A DNA stretch of 11,586 nucleotides from an uncultured Porphyromonas sp. (lineage in GTDB: Bacteria > Bacteroidota > Bacteroidia > Bacteroidales > Porphyromonadaceae), in the NCBI RefSeq assembly GCF_947254915.1, contig NZ_CAMYEZ010000067.1, positions 1-11,586 of the forward strand, in the 5' to 3' direction. Shown here piece after piece: positions 6,701 through 11,586 of the stretch. The stretch's first letter is position 1. Every line of letters starts with the position of its first letter. The position numbers were made by a program, and so were the translations under genes. The notes below the pieces were generated by a model. The model was not told where the DNA came from. It saw nothing but the letters and a program-made list of their open reading frames with translations, and ran no database searches.

Positions 6701-7180
6701 TTAGTCGTGATGGTACGGCTCTCCCCGTAGTATCGTGCAGGCTCGGTAGATCTGCTCAACAGCAAAGAGACGCACCATCTCATGCGTTAGCGTCAAGCGA
6801 CTGAGAGACCAAGCTTGCTGCCCGTAGCGCTGCTTGAACTCAGGCGTAAAGCCATAAGGTCCGCCCACCACTAGGAGGAGTCGCTTGGCACCGCTATTCA
6901 TATAGCGCTGTAGCTGCTCCGCCCACTGACGGCTCGTGTACTCCTTGCCACGCTCATCCAGCAGGACCACCAGATCACTCGGTGCGATTACAGATGCGAT
7001 CGCCTCGCAGGTTGCCTGCTGCTGATTAGCTATGGAGGCTTGTTGCTTACGTCGCTTAGGGTCGGGTAGCACCTCTAGATCAAAGGGTATATACCCCCCG
7101 ATGCGCTGCCGATACTCCTCGATAAGGCGGTGTAGCTCTGGCGAAGAGGTCTCACCCACTACGAGGAGTGTCGTACGCAT
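6701..7180 (-). CDS. rlmH: 23S rRNA (pseudouridine1915-N3)-methyltransferase
   Basis: This 159-residue SPOUT-fold enzyme methylates N3 of pseudouridine 1915 in helix 69 of 23S rRNA, using S-adenosylmethionine, on assembled 70S ribosomes. Diagnostic motifs: LLDERGKEYTS (73-83), the SAM-binding VGGPYGF (105-111), SLSRLTLTHEMVR (125-137), and the C-terminal GEPYHHD, one residue beyond the usual YHH ending. Length is normal for the family (about 155-160). The gene begins 19 bases after the DUF3127 gene and is followed 13 bases later by the PAS gene, so it is expected to be expressed with its neighbours. I saw no missing key residue. Confidence 0.97.
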   Translation of the reverse strand: MRTTLLVVGETSSPELHRLIEEYRQRIGGYIPFDLEVLPDPKRRKQQASIANQQQATCEAIASVIAPSDLVVLLDERGKEYTSRQWAEQLQRYMNSGAKRLLLVVGGPYGFTPEFKQRYGQQAWSLSRLTLTHEMVRLFAVEQIYRACTILRGEPYHHD

Positions 7181-7199
7181 AAATATGTAAGGCTAACTC

Positions 7200-7673
7200 T
7201 TAGAAAGGTAGGTCGTCAGCGTTGTCTCCAGCGGCTGGGTCAAAGGATCCGCCAAACTGATTCTGCGCACCAGCCTCAGGAGCTTGCGAAGCGAAGCCCG
7301 TGCTAGGAGTGGCACTCTCTACGTAAGGAGCTTTGCCCGCAAAGGGATCAGCCTCTGGTGCAGCGGCTGCTGTCTGGTCTACCTTGGAGACACTGTAAGC
7401 GGTCACGTCTGTGTACCAGCGCTCCATATACTCACGGCTCTCTACGTCAAAGCGAACCTCAACCAGGTCACCCTCCGTCAGTGGAAACTCGTCAATACGA
7501 TTATTCCAAATGTTGAAGCAGATGGTGCGTGGGTACTGTGATTCAGTCTCAATGACAAAAGCGCCCTTGCGCCAAGCGTTGCCCGACTTACTGACACCCT
7601 CCTGCACAGGGAGGATACGTATGACGGTGCCTCTTGCGATGAGTGGGTTGGGGCGATTATTATTGCTGTCCAT
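7200..7673 (-). CDS. DUF3127 family protein, SSB-like with acidic C-terminal tip
   Basis: This 157-residue protein is of uncharacterised function. Residues about 11-98 (ARGTVIRILPVQEGVSKSG onward) match the Bacteroidetes DUF3127 pattern and are consistent with an OB-type beta barrel. A flexible Ala/Pro/Gly-rich linker (about 101-148) follows, and the protein ends NADDLPF. A disordered linker plus an acidic tail finishing in D-D-hydrophobic-P-F is the layout of bacterial single-stranded-DNA-binding protein, whose tip docks repair and replication enzymes. I infer a nucleic-acid-binding or SSB-related role; it is not the housekeeping SSB, whose OB sequence differs. The start is the ATG 45 bases after trpS. 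Confidence 0.85.
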   Translation of the reverse strand: MDSNNNRPNPLIARGTVIRILPVQEGVSKSGNAWRKGAFVIETESQYPRTICFNIWNNRIDEFPLTEGDLVEVRFDVESREYMERWYTDVTAYSVSKVDQTAAAAPEADPFAGKAPYVESATPSTGFASQAPEAGAQNQFGGSFDPAAGDNADDLPF

Positions 7674-7718
7674 ATCTAGTCTATAAGTTATTTAGTTATT
7701 AGTCGGTAGAGGATAGTA

Positions 7719-8714
7719 CTATCGGAGTGTCGGGGCAAAGCCTATGATCTCTCTGACCTCTTCGATCGTCTTGCGAGCGCTCTCACGCGCCTTCATAGCG
7801 CCCTCGGTAGCCACCTTGTGTAGCTGAGCCTTGTCGCTAGAGAGCTCTAGGATCCGCTCACGGATTGGGGCTATCGCTGCGATCAAGTCAGTCGCTAGTT
7901 GCTTCTTCAGATCTCCGTAGCGTATTGAGCAGTTCGCATAGCATTGGCGAAAGTGTGCCACCGTCTCAGGTGTGGAGACCAAATCCATAATGGTGAAAAG
8001 GTTTTCCACGGGCTCCGTAGGCTTGCTGTTTGGCTCCGTAGGGCCAGCGTCCGTCACAGCGCGCATCACTTTCTTAGAGATAGACTTATCGTCCTCGTAA
8101 AGGTAGATCGCATTGCCCTCGCTCTTGCCCATCTTGCCCGAGCCATCAAGCCCAGGCACCTTGATCGGCTTAGACATAGCGGTCCACGAGGCAGGCTCCG
8201 TAAAGTACTCCACCCCGTAGATCGTGTTAAAGCGACGGGCGAAGCGACGCGCCATCTCCATGTTTTGCTCTTGATCCTTGCCCACAGGCACCTTGACAGC
8301 ACGCTGCAGTAGGATGTCAGCCGCCATCAGCGTTGGGTAGGTCAGCAGACCCGCATTGACATTGTCTGGTTGCTTGCGCGCCTTCTCCTTAAAGGTCGTC
8401 GTACGCTGTAGCTCCCCCAGATAAGCATTCATATTTAGATATAGGTAGAGCTCCAGCACCTCTGGCACATCGCTCTGGCGATAGAGGACCACCTTGCTCG
8501 GGTCCAAGCCACAGGCGAGGTACTCAGCGAGGATTGTATCCGTATCCTGCACGATGTCTCCCGGGTGGGGGTGCGTCGTCAGCGAGTGCCAGTCAGCGAT
8601 AAAGAAGTAGCAATCGTACTGCTCCTGCATCTCTAGGAAGCTACGCATAGCTCCGTAGTAGTTGCCTATATGTAGATGACCGGTGGGGCGTATACCGCTG
8701 ACGACTCGTTCCAT
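7719..8714 (-). CDS. trpS: Tryptophanyl-tRNA synthetase
   Basis: This 331-residue class I aminoacyl-tRNA synthetase charges tRNA-Trp with tryptophan. It shows SGIRPTGHLHIGNYYG near the start (HIGH-type signature at 15-18), YPTLMAADILL, VGKDQEQN, and the KMSKS-type loop GSGKMGKSEGN (KMGKS at 194-198). Length equals the bacterial norm. I start it at the ATG 8714-8712 encoding MERVVSG. An in-frame ATG at 8756 would add 14 residues unlike other TrpS proteins and would lie inside the promoter -7 box at 8754-8761, so it cannot be on the transcript. It is the first gene of the long minus-strand run. A 12-bp palindrome, GATAGTACTATC (7712-7723), straddles its stop codon and is too short for a terminator. 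Confidence 0.97.
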   Translation of the reverse strand: MERVVSGIRPTGHLHIGNYYGAMRSFLEMQEQYDCYFFIADWHSLTTHPHPGDIVQDTDTILAEYLACGLDPSKVVLYRQSDVPEVLELYLYLNMNAYLGELQRTTTFKEKARKQPDNVNAGLLTYPTLMAADILLQRAVKVPVGKDQEQNMEMARRFARRFNTIYGVEYFTEPASWTAMSKPIKVPGLDGSGKMGKSEGNAIYLYEDDKSISKKVMRAVTDAGPTEPNSKPTEPVENLFTIMDLVSTPETVAHFRQCYANCSIRYGDLKKQLATDLIAAIAPIRERILELSSDKAQLHKVATEGAMKARESARKTIEEVREIIGFAPTLR

Positions 8715-8753
8715 ACTGATTCTGTTCACTCTATTTATTGTATAGCTATAGCA

Positions 8754-8761
8754 CAAAGGTA
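8754..8761 (-). promoter_or_regulatory. trpS operon promoter, -7 box TACCTTTG
   Basis: On the minus strand TACCTTTG matches the Bacteroidetes -7 consensus TAnnTTTG. A poor -33 candidate (TTGC) lies about 21 bases upstream. Initiation would fall near 8749, giving a leader of about 35 AT-rich bases before the chosen trpS start. It is the only promoter I can support for the ten-gene run. Confidence 0.55.
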
Positions 8762-8896
8762 GTACTTTTTACGCTCTTGGAGCAACTGTGCACGGGATCT
8801 ATAGTAGCCCCTCATGCCACACATTCAGCAGATGTAGCTATTCAAGCCCTGAACGGCCACTTTAATTGCAAAGAGCTAGTATCAAAATACCAACGA

Positions 8897-8908
8897 TTGG
8901 GTACCCAA
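8897..8908. promoter_or_regulatory. Perfect 12-bp palindrome TTGGGTACCCAA
   Basis: TTGGGTACCCAA is a perfect inverted repeat about 30 bases upstream of the -7 box of the LRR gene, in the region between divergent genes. It could be an operator for a dimeric regulator. It could equally be chance, since a single 12-bp palindrome is not rare. The rest of 8762-8936 shows no gene or RNA that I can support. Confidence 0.3.
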
Positions 8909-8936
8909 AAGGTCATCACACCTAGCACCTTTGAGA

Positions 8937-8944
8937 TACCTTTG
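8937..8944 (+). promoter_or_regulatory. LRR gene promoter, -7 box TACCTTTG
   Basis: TACCTTTG fits TAnnTTTG, but there is no good TTTG at the -33 spacing. The bases ACCTTTGAGAT just upstream are nearly repeated as ACCTTTGGAGAT across the box, a small tandem duplication. Transcription from here would leave a leader of about 90 bases before the ATG at 9043. Confidence 0.5.
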
Positions 8945-8955
8945 GAGATTCAAAT

Positions 8956-9008
8956 GCGGAGAGGACAATGATGATGGCTTTACCATCAGCAGCTAGCTCC
9001 TCTCCCGC
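8956..9008 (+). other. Nested hairpin in the 5' leader of the LRR gene
   Basis: An outer stem pairs GCGGAGAGGA (8956-8965) with TCCTCTCCCGC (8998-9008) with one bulged C. An inner stem pairs TGATGG (8972-8977) with CCATCA (8983-8988) around the loop CTTTA. The whole lies between the predicted transcription start and the start codon, which is 34 bases farther on. It may stabilise the mRNA, bind a protein, or control translation. I recognise no known riboswitch. The TGATGG/CCATCA palindrome could instead be a DNA operator. Confidence 0.5.
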
Positions 9009-9042
9009 TAGATCCATCTACATACAGTAAAAACAAGTTGAT

Positions 9043-11058
9043 ATGAAACGAACTTTTATCGCCCCGCTACTCACGCTCGGGCTACTGCTCTGGGGGCTAC
9101 TGGCTCTTCCCGCTAAGGGGACTGCACAGGCTCCAGCAGACGCTACCACCACAGCACTTAGACAGTCTCAGGGCTGCTACATCAAGCTCACCACAGCACG
9201 CGCAGTCGGTGAGACTATTGATATGAAGCTCATCTCTGTAAATCCTAGACTCAAAGACATAACTATTGAAGGCGTCAAGGAGGCTCCCCAGATCGGCAAT
9301 AAGAAGGTGAAGTACACACTCACCAGTCAGACCATCGTACTGAGAGGATCCATCAAGTCCTTTGACTGTACCAAGAGTCAGATCACCAAAGTCGAGTTAA
9401 TCCAGTGTCCTACGCTTGAGAGCTTCCTCCTCGGAAATAATCAAATCACCGAGCTAGACTTAACCGCCTGCGTCAAGCTGTCAGACTTCAACTGCTACAA
9501 CAACCAGCTCACCAAGCTGGATCTCACTCCCCTCAAGAAGCTCAAGTGGTTCAACTGCTACGGCAATAAGCTCACCAAGCTAGACTTAACCTCCTGTCCT
9601 GGAGTCTCAGCCATCCGCTGTCAAGACAACCAGATCTCCGAGATAGTTATCCCTCAGGGCTCTCTCCTCTCTGCTATTGACTGCTCTAAGAATCAGCTCA
9701 CCAAGCTAGACATGTCTCACTGCACCAAGCTCAGAAGTCTCAATTGCAGTGACAACCTACTCACCGAGCTAGACCTCTCACAGAGTTCTGCACTAGACAA
9801 TCTCGTCTGCTACAATAATAAGATACGAGGCAAAGCGATGACCCAGCTTATCAAGAGTCTCGCTGACCGCTCGCAGAAGAGTACCAAGGGCAAGTTTAAG
9901 GTACACTTTAACCCTACCCAGCGACCTCAAGATGGCAATGTATGCCTCAAGAGTGACGTCGCTCTTGCGACCAGCAAGCACTGGGTCGTATCCTATGCTG
10001 ATCAAGACTTAAACGACCCAGCCTACGAAGGCGAAGAGGATCCCCAACACCAGCAAGCCACCATCACCCTCACCACGAGTCGCCCCATAGGTCAGAAGAT
10101 CTCTCTAATGATCAAGGCTGAGGACGACTTCACCGTCGAGGGGGTCGATGGAGTACCTTTTGATGGATCCTATATCAAGTACACCCTCACTAGCCAGACC
10201 ATTTCCATACGTGGGCGCATCACACAGCTCGCTTGCTGGGGTAATGATCTCACAGCGATCTCACTTGAGAACTGCCAGGATCTGACGATACTAACCTGCT
10301 CATCCAATAAATTGACCACCCTAGATCTCTCGCACTGCCCCAAGTTATCACTCCTAGGCTGTGCTAGGAATCAAATCCACGGTGAGGCTATGAAGGCTCT
10401 CGCCGAGAGTCTCCCTGATAGGAGCAACAAACAGCCTGGGCTCTGGCAGGTGCATAAGTCTCTAGACAAGATAGCCGAAGATGGCAACATATGTCTCAAG
10501 AGCGACGTAGCCATTGCGACGCAACGGGGGTGGCGAGTCGTCTTCTCAGAGACCAACGAGGACTACCCTGGAGCTGATCCCAGCGCATCAACCTATACGG
10601 TAGACCTCAAGATTGGCACTGGCGGTACAGCCTCTATCACAGGCTACTCAGACCTAAAGGCAGTCCCCCTGGGGACCACGCTTACAGTCGTTGCATCCCC
10701 AGATGAGGGATACAAGCTCGCGCAGATACTTGTCAATGAGGTAGACTACACCGAGAGCAAGAGCTTTGTCGTCAAGAGACCAACGATAGTCCAGGTGACT
10801 TTCCAGAAGGCAGATCGCATCGAGTGCGTCACAACGCCAGCTCTAGAGATTTACCCCAACCCTGTCACAGACTATCTACTCGTACGAGGTGGAGCTAGCG
10901 ATGCCCTACTACAGCTATACGATGCTGCGGGAGCGCTCGTCCTGACAGGTCAGACCAACAGCCAAGGCACCGCCACGCTAGCACTCGGCTCCATCCCTAG
11001 CGGGCTGTACATCCTAGTCGTAGGCGACCAGACTATCTCCGTTCTAGCCGCCAGGTAG
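9043..11058 (+). CDS. Secreted leucine-rich-repeat protein with T9SS sorting domain
   Basis: This 671-residue surface or secreted protein has a signal peptide (1-30, cleavage likely after AQA) and two homologous modules. Each module opens with a beta-rich cap (about 45-103 and 338-392), continues with 21-residue LRRs of form L-x2-L-x-C-x2-N-x-L-T-x-L-D-L, and closes with a tail containing DGN-(V/I)-CLKSDVA-(L/I)-AT (about 263-318 and 446-501). Module 1 has eight LRR units (104 to about 262); module 2 has only three (393 to about 450). A divergent InlB B-repeat-like domain follows (about 517-589), then a type A T9SS C-terminal domain (600-671) with IYPNPVTDYLLV and SGLYILVV. It should cross the outer membrane by T9SS and be released or attached to the surface, likely for host or matrix binding. 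The ligand is unknown. Confidence 0.93.
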   Translation: MKRTFIAPLLTLGLLLWGLLALPAKGTAQAPADATTTALRQSQGCYIKLTTARAVGETIDMKLISVNPRLKDITIEGVKEAPQIGNKKVKYTLTSQTIVLRGSIKSFDCTKSQITKVELIQCPTLESFLLGNNQITELDLTACVKLSDFNCYNNQLTKLDLTPLKKLKWFNCYGNKLTKLDLTSCPGVSAIRCQDNQISEIVIPQGSLLSAIDCSKNQLTKLDMSHCTKLRSLNCSDNLLTELDLSQSSALDNLVCYNNKIRGKAMTQLIKSLADRSQKSTKGKFKVHFNPTQRPQDGNVCLKSDVALATSKHWVVSYADQDLNDPAYEGEEDPQHQQATITLTTSRPIGQKISLMIKAEDDFTVEGVDGVPFDGSYIKYTLTSQTISIRGRITQLACWGNDLTAISLENCQDLTILTCSSNKLTTLDLSHCPKLSLLGCARNQIHGEAMKALAESLPDRSNKQPGLWQVHKSLDKIAEDGNICLKSDVAIATQRGWRVVFSETNEDYPGADPSASTYTVDLKIGTGGTASITGYSDLKAVPLGTTLTVVASPDEGYKLAQILVNEVDYTESKSFVVKRPTIVQVTFQKADRIECVTTPALEIYPNPVTDYLLVRGGASDALLQLYDAAGALVLTGQTNSQGTATLALGSIPSGLYILVVGDQTISVLAAR

Positions 11059-11088
11059 AGCAAGGCCAGACCTACGGCCTATCTATAA

Positions 11089-11126
11089 AGAAGGGAGACG
11101 CTCCAACAGTGGAGTGTCTCCCTTCT
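11089..11126. terminator. Strong hairpin terminator between convergent LRR gene and tRNA-Arg
   Basis: Arms 11089-11105 and 11110-11126 pair over 17 bp with a single G-U, around the 4-base loop ACAG. The hairpin begins 30 bases after the LRR stop codon. Its T tract is short on either strand, yet the stem is strong and lies between convergent transcripts, so it probably ends both. The remaining bases from 11059 to the right repeat hold the tRNA and its promoter, nothing else. Confidence 0.8.
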
Positions 11127-11150
11127 CATTTGTATCGCAGTCTTGTTGAG

Positions 11151-11224
11151 TGACTCGGGTGGGATTCAAACCCACGACCTTCAGAACCGGAATCTGACGC
11201 TCTATTCAGCTAAGCTACCGAGCC
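11151..11224 (-). tRNA. tRNA-Arg, anticodon CCG
   Basis: On the minus strand a 74-base cloverleaf is complete: acceptor GGCTCGG with CCGAGTC (one G-U), D-arm GCTT...GAGC, anticodon stem TCAGA/TCTGA with loop TTCCGGT giving anticodon CCG, and T-arm GTGGG-TTTGAAT-CCCAC with discriminator A. It decodes CGG arginine codons. No CCA is encoded, as usual in Bacteroidetes, so it is added after transcription. The gene stands alone between a terminator and the right repeat. Confidence 0.96.
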
Positions 11225-11238
11225 TTCAATCATCGCTA

Positions 11239-11246
11239 CAAAGGTA
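11239..11246 (-). promoter_or_regulatory. tRNA-Arg promoter, -7 box TACCTTTG
   Basis: On the minus strand TACCTTTG ends 14 bases before the first base of the tRNA, so initiation would leave a leader of about 10 bases. The -33 region is poor. The same octamer precedes trpS and the LRR gene. Confidence 0.55.
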
Positions 11247-11381
11247 CAAAATATCTTGTGATGCGGAGAGTTTGTAGCGAACCACTCATACGAGTACACC
11301 TCCCCACCTCCGTTGATCCCAATCTCTCCCGAGGAAATTCCCGATAGCTACCGAGGAAATGAAAATCCTCCACGGAGGGCC

Positions 11382-11444
11382 GAAATAAAAGTTCGGAAGA
11401 ATGGAATGAAACTTCGGAAGAATGAAATAAAAGTTCGGAAGAAT
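11382..11444 (-). repeat. Three tandem 21-bp units, right copy
   Basis: Units lie at 11382-11402, 11403-11423 and 11424-11444, and appear on the plus strand as the complement of the left array. TTCGGAA boxes start at 11392, 11413 and 11434, again 21 bases apart. The number of units (three) and their phase are the same as in the left copy. Confidence 0.85.
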
Positions 11445-11540
11445 TTTTTTATAACTCCGTGGAGGATTTTCGTTTTCTACCGAGGCATTTTCGATTTCCT
11501 CGGAGGTTTGGTGTCGGAGGCTTCGGACGAATAGCCCTTT

Positions 11541-11565
11541 GTAGGGACGCACGATCTGTGCGTCC
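11541..11565 (+). repeat. REP-like hairpin with GTAG foot, right end
   Basis: GTAG (11541-11544) is followed by GGACGCAC (11545-11552), a 5-base loop and GTGCGTCC (11558-11565), a perfect 8-bp stem. It mirrors the left-end element base for base. Confidence 0.6.
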
Positions 11566-11586
11566 GTTGTATCAAAGGTTACAGCG

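Larger units (their letters stand above)
11307..11586. repeat. Right copy of the composite dispersed repeat, inverted
   Basis: This is the inverted partner of 1-282 with the same modules in mirror order. The hairpin core here is cleaner: GAAAATCCTCCACGGAG (11361-11377) is a perfect 17-base complement of CTCCGTGGAGGATTTTC (11455-11471), and partial pairing continues outward through copies of CCGAGGAAAT. Three tandem 21-bp units fill the loop (11382-11444). Its inner edge blurs near 11307. As in the left copy, most differences would alter a protein read from it, so I call it non-coding. Confidence 0.85.

Noticed and set aside
7712..7723. Palindrome GATAGTACTATC at the trpS stop as a terminator
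   Set aside because: It has no loop, only six base pairs per arm and no following T run; it is more likely chance.
8738..8971. Plus-strand open frame of 77 codons between trpS and the LRR gene
   Set aside because: It overlaps the trpS promoter and the LRR promoter, has no recognisable domain, and its composition is unremarkable.
11151..11224. tRNA-Arg as an integration site for a mobile element
   Set aside because: The tRNA is intact, no second copy of its 3' end is seen in the window, and no integrase gene is present.
1..11586. Composite transposon bounded by terminal inverted repeats
   Set aside because: No transposase, integrase or cargo-type genes are present. The interior is ordinary chromosome (trpS, rlmH, manA, tRNA), and target duplications cannot be seen because the window stops at the repeats.

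Overview
The window looks like the chromosome of a Bacteroidales bacterium, most likely Porphyromonas or a close relative. The main clues are a secreted leucine-rich-repeat protein ending in a type IX secretion (T9SS) sorting domain, Bacteroidetes-only families (DUF3127, DUF3109), promoter -7 boxes of the TAnnTTTG type, no obvious Shine-Dalgarno sequences, and a tRNA without an encoded CCA. Genus is inferred from protein style, not from a search.

Layout. Positions 1-282 and 11307-11586 are two inverted copies of one non-coding repeat. Between them, ten genes on the minus strand run head to tail from 8714 to 374 with gaps of at most 45 bases and several overlaps: trpS, a DUF3127 SSB-like protein, rlmH, a stand-alone PAS protein, a 74-residue membrane protein, manA, a DUF3109 cysteine-rich protein, two SGNH-fold proteins and an MBOAT acyltransferase. 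They could form one transcript from a promoter just upstream of trpS, ending at a weak hairpin beside the left repeat. On the plus strand, a divergent gene (9043-11058) encodes the LRR/T9SS surface protein behind a structured leader and before a strong terminator. A minus-strand tRNA-Arg(CCG) lies between that terminator and the right repeat.

Function. The upstream half of the long operon is translation and housekeeping (tryptophanyl-tRNA synthetase, 23S rRNA methylation, hexose-phosphate isomerisation). The downstream half is an envelope cassette: an MBOAT membrane channel/acyltransferase with two exported SGNH esterase/transferase partners, the arrangement used to O-acetylate extracellular or periplasmic polymers (alginate AlgI/AlgJ/AlgX, peptidoglycan PatA/PatB). 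The polymer acted on here cannot be read from the sequence.

The most unusual material is the terminal repeat. It combines a REP-like hairpin with a GTAG foot, a long imperfect hairpin, and in its loop three tandem 21-bp units that place TTCCGAA boxes two helical turns apart. The two copies match perfectly for exactly 55 bases at the very ends of the window. That suggests the window is a whole assembly contig broken at this dispersed repeat, rather than a transposon with terminal inverted repeats.
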